The notes beneath the pieces are model-generated. The model did no database searches. It had not been told where the DNA came from and saw only the letters and a program-made list of their open reading frames with translations. From Jaminaea rosea (lineage: Eukaryota > Basidiomycota > Exobasidiomycetes > Microstromatales), in NCBI RefSeq assembly GCF_003144245.1, contig NW_020289979.1, positions 682,001 to 746,000 of the forward strand: DNA of 64,000 bases, written 5' to 3'. Position numbers and translations under genes: made by a program. Positions 27,986 to 39,692 of this stretch are shown here, piece by piece; positions within the stretch are counted from its first letter, which is position 1; each line of letters begins with the position of its first letter.

Positions 27986-30117
27986 CTAGCACTTCCTCGC
28001 AATCCCCTTCCTCGCCTCCTCCTCCCTATACTCAAACATGACCTGTACGCCCACAAAGAGCGTCCCGCACGCCAACACCATAAAGCGCGCCCCCTGGGCA
28101 GTGGTGAAGAGCTGCTCGACGAGATACTTGGCCCCTTCCACTCCAATGGCAAAGCCTACCAGATTCGCGCCCATCATGAGCAGAACGTTGCCCACTCCAC
28201 CGATAGCAGCAACGTGACGATACCATGGATGGTGGCCGTACGCCGAGGCTGGTATAAGTTTCTTGCAAAGCACCTCGGGCAAGATGAAGAGGGTGATCAG
28301 CCATCCCCACGTGAGGAGACGGAGGGAGAGGTCGTGCCACAAAGCGACGAAGGTGAAGACGAGCAACGTAGCCGCCAAAGTAGTCAAGGTCGAGCTATTC
28401 CGCCTACCTCCTCCTTGGCGGCTGCCGCTGCCCCACCCAGTCTGACAAGGTACATAGATGTATCTCACGACCCACAGATTGTAGCTGCGGTGCCAGCTAC
28501 GCCAGAAGCCTAGTGTCGAATAGTTGTTGGCCATACAGCGTACCATGTTCTCCGGCGGATCGACACCGTCCGCTAGCGCCCAGAGGCGGAAGAAGCGCCA
28601 GGGCAGGAGGAGCTTGAGCCAGACGATGATGAGGTTCCAGAAGCCGATCATGCTTAGCTCTAGGGGTGATGCGCCTGACCACCCATGCGGAGTGTCCTTG
28701 ATCGCGTTGACGTAAATGAAGTGGCTGCGTATGCGGAGGGCGAGGGAGGGATTGAGTGAGCGGGAACTTCGCCAGAGCTCTTGTTCTTCAGCTTTGCGCC
28801 CACTCACAGAATAAACTCCATAGTCAACATGCAAACCCCAAATCTGATTGCATACCTCACCACATTCGCGCGAGGCACCATGGCAGGCCTGCTAACCTGC
28901 GAGGCAAAATCATTGAAGCTCATGATGGGCCCGGCGATGAAGAGGGGCGGGTAGAGGATGTGCGCAAGGTACAGGGGGAGGGAGGCATACTCTGCTGCAG
29001 GGCGGGGAGTGGAGGAGCGAAGACGATTGTCTGTTTGGCCAGGTTGCTCGGCTGTGCTGAGAGAGGAGGAGGAGGACGAGGAGGAGGAGGGGGAGGAGGG
29101 GGAGGAGGGGGATAGAGCGGCCCAGTGTCGATCGAGGCCGTACGAGACGAGCCGCAGCATCGAAATGTTGAAGTTGATTTGCCATCGCGGCAGCAGACCC
29201 GTGTATGGTTGCTCGTCCAGCCACCCAGCCACTTGTTCTCCTAGCAGTCGTCCCCACGGAAAGCCATCATTCCAGTGCACCGCAGCCAGCATCGAGACGT
29301 TGAAGGTCCAGATGAGTAGAGGCGCAACGTATGCTCGCCCTGCTACCAGCCGGTAGAGTTGGTAATTCGCGATTAGGATGGTGAGAAGTTTCAGAGAGTT
29401 GACGCCGTGAAGAGCGAGTAGAAAAAGGGTTGTGAATCCTAGGAGGAAAGGCAGGCGATTCCGTCGCGGTGATGTAGCCGCAGCCCCGCCAGAGGTTGAC
29501 AAGGACCTGTACGCCCCTCTTCCTGCGCTTCCCCACTCCGGCAGTCGCGAAGCCACAGCTGACAGTGCCAGGTATAGTCCCATGATCCCCAACAACGCAG
29601 GCACATAGTCTCTGAAGCTCCTATACTGGAAGTCCGAGTCATCTCGCCATCTTCCCATCAGCCAGCCGGGCTTGAGATGCGTGGCGAATCTCGCATAATT
29701 CGGATTCGAAGGCTGGCTGAGCTGTATAGGCACCCACACCATTAGTGGAATGGCGATGGCGAACACAAGGTAGTAGAGGTAGAACTCTGGGGTGCGCCAC
29801 CGAGAAGCAGGCGGTTGAGATGGCGGGGCAGAGGGCTTGGTCGAACCACTTGCGAGACCGGCTGCGGTGCCGTTTCTCGCCGCTGTTGATGCCAGGCGCT
29901 GCTTAGGCATAGGCGCAGCTACATCCACCGTCAGGCCTACGATGCCTCGCCTCCCGAGAATCTTGTGCCATATTGAGCTCGATGTGCCGCTGCCATTCGC
30001 TTCGTCATAGCCGTAGGTCGATGAGGAAGGCGGGTATGCAGTCGTGGGGACAGGCTCATCCGCAGCACCCTGATGCGACGAGGAGGTGGGCATGCGGATG
30101 ACGTGCGTCGGTAGCAT
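27986..30117 (-). CDS. GUP1: Gup1-type MBOAT O-acyltransferase
   Basis: Gup1 is an ER membrane O-acyltransferase that remodels GPI-anchor lipids and was first linked to glycerol uptake. Exon 1 (30117-28808) and exon 2 (28724-27986) join across an 83-base intron to give 682 residues. The N-terminal cytosolic region of about 100 residues is low in complexity. Membrane segments begin at FYLYYLVFAIAIPLMVWVPI. MBOAT landmarks are LPLYLAHILYPPLFIAGPIMSFNDF, then NNYSTLGFWRSWHRSYNLW with the conserved Asn/His region, and FVALWHDLSLRLLTWGW with the catalytic His. A Ser-rich luminal or cytosolic loop encoded by a GGA/AGG-repeat tract (about 29070-29115) interrupts the middle. Length exceeds yeast Gup1 (about 560) mainly because of these two regions. 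Confidence 0.93.
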
Positions 30118-30400
30118 GTGCTAGCAAGCGCTGCCTGAGGAGGGTGGTGGGGTGTAGCGCAGGGTATCACGATGAGAAGGGAAGGACGGAAGGAAGGAAG
30201 GAGCCGGGAGTTGGACTGCATTGCAAATTGAAGCCGCCCTCGACCGCTCGCCGCCTGCGCTTGGGCCACTTGAAAAAGGCCGTGGCCCTCAATGAAGAGG
30301 CGGCAACAACGACTAGGAAAGTGATGGTATCGTCTGATTCCAAGACAAGTCGCAATCCTCTTGAAGTGCGATCGCAGTCATATCGTACACTGTCACGCCC

Positions 30401-33400
30401 TCAGAAGAACTTCCAACTCGACCCACCCTTGTCCTTTCCCCCACCTCTCGCATTCCCACCCCTCTCCTCGTAAATAGCCTGCAGCGCCTCCAATTTCCCC
30501 ATCGCTTCACCAAGCTTCTCCTTCCTACTCTGCAGATCCAAATGCCGCCTCACGCCCGGATTTTCCCGTGCAAACTTGAGCAGATCCTCCCTCTGTAAGT
30601 CATAGACCAGGCGAGAGTCGATCTCCCTCGGGAATTGGTACAGGAACTCCGAGACGAGCTCAATGTTGATGAAGAGGACGGCGGTATAGGTGAGCTTGTC
30701 TGCAACGACGTTGAGGAAAGCCTCGGGGCAGAAGGCTTTGCTGTCGGGTGAGGTCTTGCAGCGTTTGGACTGGAGAGAGCGCATACGGGCTTGGAGGACG
30801 TCGGACCTGTTCTGCAGGAAGCGGGCTTCACGCGCTTTGATGAGGAGGGCCGAGTTGTAGTCTGGACGTAGCGGGTCGGACTGGTCGTCGTCCTGCTGCG
30901 GCTGCTCGGCTTGCTGTTCGCTGCCTCCTTCCCGGGCCTCGCGAACCGCCTTCAGCCTCGCGGCCGCTCTTCTTCGGTCTCGCTCCTCGAGCTCAGCGAC
31001 GTACTCCATCGCTCCCTTGAGTCTTCGCCCGCCGATGGCCTTCTTCAGCCGGCTCAGAGCATCGTCGCACATCGCAAGCTCGCGTTCCACAAGGGCGACG
31101 GAGCGTCCCCTTCCCGCCTCCCACTCGCGAGGCTCGACTTCGACCTCATACTTGAAAGGCTTGACGCAATTCTCCACCTGGTCCGCTGTAAGACCGAAAC
31201 GCTCACGGAGGATAGCAGAGCTGAATGCGAGAATCCGCTCCGCCGCCTCAGGGTGGTGATTGAAAGGCTCCGTCTGCGCCAAGTGCTCGATCTGCGTGCG
31301 AATCGCGTCCACCACGAGCTGCGTGCTCGCCCTTCCCACGCCGGACTTTGTGAGAGCAGAAGAGCTGGCGTCGAGTTTGTGCTGCCAGTACCTGTCGAGC
31401 GTCTCCGGCGTGATCTTTCTATCATCCGCCAGCTGCCCGAGCTCCTTGACCCGCGGGTCAGTCCAATACAGTTGAGCCAAGATATCCATGACCTTGTCGT
31501 CCAGCGCTTGCTTGAGTAGCTGCCTCACCTCGGGCTTGCCAAAGTGAGTCGCGAAGTCCTTGAAGCGTAGCTTGAGGGAGTCCATCGTTTCCGCTACGTA
31601 GGACTCGGCAGAGATGGCTCGATCGTTATATTGGACTTTGAACTGGTAGGAAGCCTCTTCCAGCTCCATGCGGACGGCGTTTGCGATTGTGTGCAGGGAG
31701 GAGCCTGGAGGCGTCGGGCGAGGGGATAGTGGTCAGCTACAGGGACGACAGCGCTACTGCTACTCGCTCACGCGTACTCACCCATGCTCTCTTCCAACAC
31801 GCTCATCAATCTTCTCCTCAAGGTATCCGTCCCCGTCATTGGTTCCACCCCTGCATTCCTTCCCCTGGTCGGCGCCTTGAAATGCTCTCGGTTGGCACTG
31901 AAGAAGTCATTCTCCTGCTTGGTTACCGATGAGCCGATATTCCCTTCACCATGCGCATCATGCCCTCCAGATCTGAAGCGACTCAGCATGCCCGTCTTAC
32001 AAACCACGCCCACATAACCGAGCGCCAATGGGTACTTGTTATTGCTGAGCAACCCACTGCCGATCTCGGGAGCGACAAGGTCCATCTTCGTGATAACGCC
32101 AATCGTGCGCAGACCAAGTGGGTCGACTTTACGACTTGCGCGTAGGGCGGGCGAGTTGGCCAGATCGACATCCGCGGCGCACACGGCCAGGATGATGTTT
32201 GGCTCTTGGATGTACTTTTCGCATAGCCCGCTGATCTTCTCGCGCAGCTGCTCGGGTTGATCCATGGAGCCTGGTGAGAGGGCATGACAATGTAGAAGGT
32301 CAAGTGATGAGCAATGACAACATGGCCTGGTCAGCGGGCCGCTCTACTCACTGATCTGCACGTAGCCCGGCAAGTCGATCATGGTCAAGTCTGGCACGTG
32401 TGGGCTGTGGATCCTAAGCTCGATGGGGGAGTCGCTCACACACTCTTCGGCAGGGACCGCCATGTTCAAATCGAAGAGCGTCTTCTGGATCTGTCCAAAG
32501 TCGGTGATTCTGCCCGTCCCCATTCCAGGGAACTCGCCGTACTCTACAGGTGTTTTGCCCCCATTGGCGGTCGACTTGGGCGTGTGGATCAAGGTGAGCT
32601 CGATGGGACGGCGGGTGACCATGTTGCTGCCCTTGGGAAGGAACTCGTGACCTACAATGGCCTCAAGAACCGAGGATTTGCCGCTGCTTTGTGAGCCGAT
32701 GACGACGATGCTGGGGAGAGTGAGGGAGTCGCTCTCGTGGTCGACGGTCTTGAGGATATTGCGGACTTCGATGAGCTTGCGAGTGAGCATCATGAGCTCG
32801 CGGGTGCTGGATGGAAGTCCAGAAGGAATCGTCTCGTCGTCGTCTACCTCTTTGCCTTCGCCTTCAGCCGCAACGTTGCTGCCTCCAAAGATGCCCGCAG
32901 CGAGGGCGGCGGCGGCTGCATTGTTACCGCCACCACCTCCTCCGCCTTGGCTGCCACTATCGCCGTGCTCACTGTCGTGGGACGATGAGGAGGCTCGATC
33001 TTCTCCGGAGAAGAAGCCCTTGAACGATCGAAGGAAAGCCGAGTTCTGCATGTCCTCGTACGCCTGCGAGGAGGCAGACGCCATGCGGTCACGAGCGTTT
33101 CCCAGGCTGCCGGCGATGTCTGATGCCGCCTCAGAAGCAGACTCGAACGCGTCCCCAACGAAGGAGGTGAAGCCTGGCGACGAAGAGAAGTAGTGGTGGT
33201 GGTGGTGGTGGTGATCAGCTCGGTACAAGGGCCATATCCACCTTCGAGGCGCCCACAACTCACGATCTGCCGTACGATTGGCCATAGCCAGAGTGCCCGC
33301 TGCGGTGCCAAGTGCTGCGGTACCAGCGAATACAGGCAGACGCAATCCTCTCAAAGCTGCCCTGCCTAGGGTACTGAAGCTGAGTGCTCTGACGTGCATG

Positions 33401-33579
33401 CCTCTGAGCCCAACATTGGCATTGTTGGTCAGTCGGTGGTGATGGACGAGGTGCAATCGCGGTCTCGAAGCTGACATGAGAGTAGAGGCGCGAGGGATGG
33501 CTGCAGAGGGTGTCGGTGTGCGCAGAGGACTTGCAGTGGTTCTGCTGATACGCATCAGCCTGCCACTGAGGGCAGACAT
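30401..33579 (-). CDS. MGM1: Mgm1/OPA1 mitochondrial inner-membrane dynamin GTPase
   Basis: Mgm1 fuses mitochondrial inner membranes and shapes cristae. Exons 33579-33264, 33173-32352, 32270-31782 and 31704-30401 give 976 residues. The start [15 protein letters not shown] is Arg/Ser-rich and lacks acidic residues, like a matrix presequence. It is followed by a membrane segment ([20 protein letters not shown]) and a Gly-rich region. The GTPase domain has [22 protein letters not shown] and ITKMDLV, and the stalk region starts around [16 protein letters not shown]. The C-terminal region shows [30 protein letters not shown], the GED-like part. Intron 1 (90 bases) is in frame and stop-free, with CTGAT branch-like sequence and a His-codon run; if not spliced it would insert seven His residues. 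An in-frame ATG at 33816 lies upstream but adds non-conserved sequence. Confidence 0.93.
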
Positions 33580-33879
33580 GATTGCGAAGTTGGATATGTG
33601 ATGTTGGTGGTGATGGTGGATTGACGAGGCGAGAGATGCGTGGAGGCAGCCAAGGCGGGCATCAGAGGCGGCGGGCCAAAGTGTTGATCCACTCGCAGCC
33701 AAATCGATCAACTGAGCGAGCGAGCGGACGGACGGCGCGCCTCTGTGGTATGGATGGCCCATGCGGCAGCCCATTGACTGTGCCTGGCTGCCTGCCCGCC
33801 TTGTCTTTGCTCGCAATTGACCATCTCTTCAGCTCCTTGTGCTTCTTCCTTCTCACGACTACAAAGGGCCGACCATGCC
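33580..33879. promoter_or_regulatory. Divergent promoter between MGM1 and VPS8
   Basis: A compact 300-base shared promoter. Part of it is open in frame with both genes, which makes start choice uncertain. No other feature is seen. Confidence 0.5.
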
Positions 33880-36800
33880 ATGTCCTCATCACCACCATCG
33901 TCGAGATCAATAGGCGACGATGAGAGTAGGAGGCACAAGCTGGCAGATATTCTAGGACACGAAGCGCAGCAGCCATCCTCTGGTGCAACCGGTGAAGCTC
34001 AGAAGTACCAAGACGGTCTCGCCGCCATCCTTGATCAGTCTCACGATGAAGCTGAGACCAATGGAAAGGCAAGACAAGACGACGATCGAGAAGATGAAGA
34101 GGCTTTCCTCTACCCAGGCGCAGACCATGCCGCCAACATCTTCGAGGGCGAAGCAGAGTCTGGTCCAAGCTCCCCTCGCAGCTATGGAGCACGAATGAGG
34201 TCCATTCTGGGCAGCAGCGAGGGCGACGACGATGATGACGCCAAGCGAAATCAGGGAGAGCATGGTGGCAAAGATGACAATGACGAAGACGATGACGATG
34301 AGGCATTCGTATACCCAGACGATGACAAAGAAGATGAAGAGACGGCATCAGCTCTGCCTGATCGCACAATCGATTCCATCCGCGACATGGCCACTTCGCA
34401 GCGTCCAGGCTTCAAATGGCGGCGAGGCTCCTCTGCAGCAGATCTCTCCATGTCAACTTCAACTACCATGACGGATATGGCAGGCGAAGGAAGAGGGCAT
34501 TACCCTGCCAGACCGCCAGAGTACCCCACCCTCTCACGGCTGAGAGCCAAAGTCCCTGGAGTTGCTTCCCACTCTCGCTCATCGTCGTACACTCAGCGCT
34601 CCTCTCCCTTCGGTACAGTGGGCGGATTTCTCGGCATCGGGCCTAGTAGCAGCACATACGACGTCTCGCGCTCCTCCCTCACACATTCGCGAACGGCGTC
34701 CACGTCGAGCTCCGTTTTAGGAGGTGGGGGGCGACGCAGCAAGCTCTTTCCCTACGGCGCCAGCGATTTCACCAACGCTCCAGTGACTGGCTCAGATCTC
34801 AGTCAGACCTCTTCCTTCACCTCCCTGCCACCAGCCTCGGCCGCAGTCAACGGCGCCGCAGCACCAGACTCGATCTCGTCCTCCGTCACTCCACCTTTGG
34901 CAGACCGCGGCCTCTTCAAGTGGTCCGCCCTCCGGAAAGTAGCTGCCTTTTTCCAGGAAGGGCATCGCAGTAGCATCATTACAACTTCGTCCGGCCAATC
35001 TCTACCGCAAAGCATCGGAGCCCAAACAGTCCTCTCAGTCGCAGGCGGCCTAGTCGCAATAGGTACCACATCAGGGCACGTCCTCGTATTTGAGTTCTCA
35101 CAAGATCTGAAGTGCATCCTAGGCGGAGCTGGCGCCGGGCAAGTCACAGCACTAGCCTTCTCTGCGGATCACACATTCCTCGCCATTGGTTATGAAAAGG
35201 GACATGCCTACCTCTACGATCTCGCCAAGCCTACTTCGCCCTCACGGACTGTCCTACCTGTGTCAAGGCAGGACGTCGCCTCAGGACGCAAGGAGGGACA
35301 TCTAGAGAGCGCGAGGATCCTACATGTCGCCTTCGTCGGAGGAAGACATACGGCCGTCTTCACCGCTGATGATCAAGGGCTGGCCTTCTACCACTCGCTG
35401 GGCAAGATACTAGGCGTAGCGAGCAACGATACGTTGCGCATCCTCGGCCGATATCCAGACCCAACAGCACCACCTTCGAAGCGCTCCTCCTTACCCATCC
35501 TATCTCTTGCGGCCCTCCCCTTGGGCCCAATCGATCACCTCGCCGATGGCGTGCACTTTGTCGCCTTGGTCACGCCGCAGAAACTCGTCATTGTAGGCTT
35601 GAAGCCGAACGCAAGGACCTGGTATAGGAAATCGGCACCGCTTGCCACCGTGAAGGGGAATGAGGAGGGTCGCCGCAATGAAGCAGGAGCGTGCGCAGCT
35701 TGGTTCCCGGCTGTAAAGCCTGAAGAAGCCACGACAACGCAATCGCAGCGAATGGACGACTCTGGCCTCGAGGAGCCTACGCTCGCCTATTCTTTCAGCA
35801 GCCAACTAGCTATCCTGAAGCTGGTGACCAAAAGAACAAAGATAGAATCATCTTCTAATGGCAACGTCGTAACGAACGGAGCAGCCCCGACATATCGTAC
35901 GGACCTGGAATTCGTTGAGCATCCCTTGGCGCCAGACGCTCTCGGCCCAGACCCACGGCCCATCGAAGCTTTGCAGTGGCTCAGCCACGAGCTCATACTC
36001 CTCGTCACTTCCACGGATCTAAGACTCGTCGACCTGCGTGTGGGTAGGGTCACCGAACGGGAGTCGCTCAACCCCACCCTATCGGGCCTCGTCCGCCACC
36101 CATGGCTCGCCAACTCGCCACGCCTGTCAACGTCGCTCGGTCCCTTCACAATCTCCAGCATGCGGGTCTTCCGCGGGAAGCCCTTTTTCCTCACCTCCTC
36201 TCAAGTGGTCGTTGGCCACCTGCTCAGCTGGGCAGACAGGCTCCTCTCCCTCGTCTCCGCCGGCGACTTCCTCAGCGCAATTGACCTCTGTCGGGCCTAC
36301 TACCAGGGTTCCGTTCCCGGCTCACTGGTCGGGCTGCCCTCCGATCCTGCTGAGCTGCAGGCTGTAGTGGCGGGCAAGCTCAGAGAGCTGATGAGCGCAT
36401 CAGCACGATACGCTTTCGCGCCGGAGCGCCTGACGGATGGGACGCACGTTACAGCTGACGGCCGTGGAGTCGATCGAACGGATCTCTTTCGTCAGCTTGC
36501 GCGAGCGTGCGCACAAGCCTGTCTCGCATTGGGCGATACGGACTTCTTGTTCGGGGAGCTATACAATTACTACAGCGAGAATGGGATCGACCCTCTCTTC
36601 GTTGGAGAGCTGGAGCCCTTTGTTCTTGATGGCCAATTGCGCATTTTGCCGATCCCGGTGAGCCAGAGGTTGATCGAGAGCTGTAAAGTCGCAGGGGATT
36701 ATGGGCTGGCAGAGAGGCTGCTCTGGCATGTCGATCCAATGTGCTTGGATCTGGACCAGGCCCTCAGCCTGTGTGCCGAGCAAGGGTTGACAGATGCGAT

Positions 36801-39495
36801 GATCTGGATCTATAATGAGGCAATGGACGACTGGGTTGGACCTGTGGTGGAGCTACTCGAGCCGCTCAAGAAAGTCGTCAAGCAGCGCAAGCGCGAGGCG
36901 GAGAACGACGAGGACGCCAGCTCCGTAATAGAAGGCGATGCTGAGGACCACAGCGCCGTCGTCACGGACGCATACAAGGTCTTCTCCTACCTATCCGTGG
37001 CCCTCTCCGGTCATTCGTTTCCCTCACAGGAGCCAATCACACCCGCAGAGCGAGGGGATAAGGCTAAGCAGTCCGTGTACGGCTTTGTCTTTTCCGGACA
37101 CTGTGTGATCTGGCCCCCAGGCGCGGGTGGCCGCATCGTGCTCTCGGTCGATGAGGGCCAGGAGGAAATGACTTACCCCTACCTGAGGCTGCTCCTGGCC
37201 TTCGATGCGGAGGCAATGCTTGATGCGCTGGATGTCGCCTTCGAGGATGGATGGTTGGACGAGGAAGAAGAGATGAATGGCCACCAGAAGCCGGATCAGC
37301 TTGGAGCGAACGGCAACGGCTCTTCTCCACCCCGCATCACGCGCCAACGCATCATCGATGTCCTCCTCGAGGTCACTCAGGATACCACAGCCACCCGCGC
37401 CTCACCAAGCGAAACGGAACGCCTCTTCACCTCTATCTTCATTGCACGTAATGCCTCCCGGTATCCACAATTCGTTGGTCTCGCCTCGTCCGTCTTCGAC
37501 GCCCTTCTGCGCTCTCTCTGCACCTTGGGCGACGAAGAGACGCGTGAGGACCGACAGCTAGCAGCTGAGGCGCTGCTCAGCTGTCCGAGCGCAACTCAGC
37601 GGCAAAGAGAGCGACGCGACTCTTCTCATTCGTCGACAAAGGCGACATCGATGTCAGCTGCTTCCCCTCTTGCGGCACTCAGCGAAGACGATCTCGTCAT
37701 GCTGGAATCTGCAGGCTTCTGGCGCATACTCAAGTCGGCTTATCGCGAGGTGGGCAATTGGGGGCAGCTAGTCGCGCTTCTACTCCATGAGCAGCAAGAA
37801 GAAGATGACAGCTTGCTCGACGCGTCACCCTCTTCTGGTAGCGCCATTTTCTCGCAGCTCTCCGACGTACTCAGCCGGGCACAGCAGCAACAACGCAAGT
37901 CAGGCAAGACTGTCGCACGCAGCGATCTCGACACGATGATCGTCGACGCTACGCCACGCCTTGTCGGGTTGGATGCGAGGCTGACCGCCGAGATGGTGGA
38001 TCGCTTCTTTCCTGATCGACACGGCGACGTGCTGGAGGTGTTGAGCGAAGACGATGGAATGCAGGAGGGTCGCGAAGATTTGGCGGCGAGGAGGCAACTG
38101 AGCTACCTGCGCTGCTTCCTTGATCAGGAAGGCGAGGAAGCAGCTACAAGGCCGCTCAACCCTGAACACCTGGATGTAGCGTGTCGCTCGACCTATGTAC
38201 ATCTGAAGACGCGACTCGAGCCCTCGGACTTACTTCGCGTGCTGCGTCGACACTCAGTTACGGCAGGCAACGCCTTCTTTGACTTGGAAACGGTCATCGA
38301 AGCCGGCCAAAGTAGCATGAATGGTGCAGCGTACGATGCTGTCCTCTGGAGCCTTGACCGACTCGGAAGGACGGAGAAGGCGTTCAGAGCGCTCGATGAA
38401 TTCATGGCGCGGGCGGCGCTGCGGATGAAGAAGGTCAACGACGACGATGTGGAGGACGTGATTGACAGCTTGGCAAGGGCAACGAGGATGTCTGTGCAGA
38501 TCTGTGATGCCCCTTCGCACAGCCGGACCACACAACAGGCTATGCCTGCTGAGGAGAGATGGTACCGATTGCTGCGCTCCATGGTGGCTCTCATCCACGA
38601 CGTCGGCGGCGGAGGAGGCGACGCGAGTGACTCGTCGTCCGCGGCCCTGGAAGCATCACAACGCGTCGTCGAAGAGACCCTCGCGGCGATGGTCACCTCT
38701 CTCTCCTCTTCCTCTTCCTCCACCACCACGGAGGGGGACATCTCCCTACCCTCCCTCTTCCGCCGTCTCGTGTCCTCATCGGCGGAGAAGACAGACGGCA
38801 ACTCTCCTCGCACCTTCGGCGAGGTCCGTATGGTCGTCAGCGCTATGATGTCCGCCTGCCGGCTTCGTGGTGAGCTCCTCGGCGTGGCGCAGAGACTATT
38901 GGGCAGGGAGGAGGCGGGTCAGTTCGTCCAGCTTGCAAGGCAGAGGAGGAGGGGCTGGAGGGGGCTGGCTGCGCCCGCGCCAGCAGAATCAGGGATGGAC
39001 ACCCAGGCGGAATCTACAAATGGAGTTCCTCGCCCGCGTCGTCCCACAGGCGACATCACGCCCACTGGTCGTCAATCCCCATCTGGTGCCCTTCCGCTTG
39101 GCACTCCGCTTCATCAGCACCCAGTGCATCGCCTGGCCTCACAGCCACCTACCCCTGGCGGGACGATGACTTCGCCGCTGGCCTCACGGCGTGGCACAAT
39201 CGATCGCAAGGGGAAAGGACGGAGTCTGAGCTTTGGCCAGCAGGAGGGAGTGGAGGACTACTTTGGAACGACGGCCCACGGCTCGCAAGATGGTGGGCTA
39301 GAGCAGAGCTTCAGCACCGGGTCGCCGGTTAGACGGGGGCCGGAGATTGCCACACCGCCAAGGGGTACGACAGACGGTGTTGACGAAGTGTTCGACGGAA
39401 GTGGTGAGGACGCGCCGCAGAGGAGGGCCGTTCGCGTGAGGTTGGGGCCCACGCCGATGAGTGGGACAGCAATGGCAGGAGTAGTGCGGCGATAG
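33880..39495 (+). CDS. VPS8: Vps8, CORVET tethering subunit
   Basis: Vps8 is the Rab5-binding subunit of CORVET on early endosomes. I start at ATG 33880 (MSSSPPSSRS), 1871 residues; an in-frame ATG at 33817 would add 21. The first 330 residues are acidic and disordered, with blocks of Asp/Glu. The beta-propeller follows (SVAGGLVAIGTTSGHVLVFE, then VTALAFSADHTFLAIGYEKG), in Vps8 style. The alpha-solenoid includes GDFLSAIDLCRAYYQG, YCENGIDP-like YYSENGIDPLFV and LLWHVDPMCLDLDQALSLC. The C-terminus (after LLGREEAGQFVQLARQRRRGW) is Ser/Pro-rich and holds no Cys/His cluster, so the RING finger usual for Vps8 is not visible. It converges on AP-1 sigma, stops 198 bases apart. No intron is needed. 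Confidence 0.9.
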   Translation: MSSSPPSSRSIGDDESRRHKLADILGHEAQQPSSGATGEAQKYQDGLAAILDQSHDEAETNGKARQDDDREDEEAFLYPGADHAANIFEGEAESGPSSPRSYGARMRSILGSSEGDDDDDAKRNQGEHGGKDDNDEDDDDEAFVYPDDDKEDEETASALPDRTIDSIRDMATSQRPGFKWRRGSSAADLSMSTSTTMTDMAGEGRGHYPARPPEYPTLSRLRAKVPGVASHSRSSSYTQRSSPFGTVGGFLGIGPSSSTYDVSRSSLTHSRTASTSSSVLGGGGRRSKLFPYGASDFTNAPVTGSDLSQTSSFTSLPPASAAVNGAAAPDSISSSVTPPLADRGLFKWSALRKVAAFFQEGHRSSIITTSSGQSLPQSIGAQTVLSVAGGLVAIGTTSGHVLVFEFSQDLKCILGGAGAGQVTALAFSADHTFLAIGYEKGHAYLYDLAKPTSPSRTVLPVSRQDVASGRKEGHLESARILHVAFVGGRHTAVFTADDQGLAFYHSLGKILGVASNDTLRILGRYPDPTAPPSKRSSLPILSLAALPLGPIDHLADGVHFVALVTPQKLVIVGLKPNARTWYRKSAPLATVKGNEEGRRNEAGACAAWFPAVKPEEATTTQSQRMDDSGLEEPTLAYSFSSQLAILKLVTKRTKIESSSNGNVVTNGAAPTYRTDLEFVEHPLAPDALGPDPRPIEALQWLSHELILLVTSTDLRLVDLRVGRVTERESLNPTLSGLVRHPWLANSPRLSTSLGPFTISSMRVFRGKPFFLTSSQVVVGHLLSWADRLLSLVSAGDFLSAIDLCRAYYQGSVPGSLVGLPSDPAELQAVVAGKLRELMSASARYAFAPERLTDGTHVTADGRGVDRTDLFRQLARACAQACLALGDTDFLFGELYNYYSENGIDPLFVGELEPFVLDGQLRILPIPVSQRLIESCKVAGDYGLAERLLWHVDPMCLDLDQALSLCAEQGLTDAMIWIYNEAMDDWVGPVVELLEPLKKVVKQRKREAENDEDASSVIEGDAEDHSAVVTDAYKVFSYLSVALSGHSFPSQEPITPAERGDKAKQSVYGFVFSGHCVIWPPGAGGRIVLSVDEGQEEMTYPYLRLLLAFDAEAMLDALDVAFEDGWLDEEEEMNGHQKPDQLGANGNGSSPPRITRQRIIDVLLEVTQDTTATRASPSETERLFTSIFIARNASRYPQFVGLASSVFDALLRSLCTLGDEETREDRQLAAEALLSCPSATQRQRERRDSSHSSTKATSMSAASPLAALSEDDLVMLESAGFWRILKSAYREVGNWGQLVALLLHEQQEEDDSLLDASPSSGSAIFSQLSDVLSRAQQQQRKSGKTVARSDLDTMIVDATPRLVGLDARLTAEMVDRFFPDRHGDVLEVLSEDDGMQEGREDLAARRQLSYLRCFLDQEGEEAATRPLNPEHLDVACRSTYVHLKTRLEPSDLLRVLRRHSVTAGNAFFDLETVIEAGQSSMNGAAYDAVLWSLDRLGRTEKAFRALDEFMARAALRMKKVNDDDVEDVIDSLARATRMSVQICDAPSHSRTTQQAMPAEERWYRLLRSMVALIHDVGGGGGDASDSSSAALEASQRVVEETLAAMVTSLSSSSSSTTTEGDISLPSLFRRLVSSSAEKTDGNSPRTFGEVRMVVSAMMSACRLRGELLGVAQRLLGREEAGQFVQLARQRRRGWRGLAAPAPAESGMDTQAESTNGVPRPRRPTGDITPTGRQSPSGALPLGTPLHQHPVHRLASQPPTPGGTMTSPLASRRGTIDRKGKGRSLSFGQQEGVEDYFGTTAHGSQDGGLEQSFSTGSPVRRGPEIATPPRGTTDGVDEVFDGSGEDAPQRRAVRVRLGPTPMSGTAMAGVVRR

Positions 39496-39692
39496 AAGGG
39501 AGATAGCTTGGCGATCATACCGTATTAGTCTCGTCAATTTGCATGCTTTGTACCACGTGTCTGACTGCTGCAAGCTCGAATCGCATTGGCCCTTGCTCGT
39601 AGCCCGCATCGCCCTTCGTCTCCCCCTCGTATCAAGTACAAATACACGGCATTCCATCCTCTCTCTCTCCACACCTTCTGTCTCTCACCAAT

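Noticed and set aside
28263-28445. Plus-strand frames within GUP1
   Set aside because: They are shadows of a well-supported MBOAT coding region on the minus strand.
33180-33210. Poly-His metal-binding stretch in Mgm1
   Set aside because: It lies between good splice signals and is most likely intronic.
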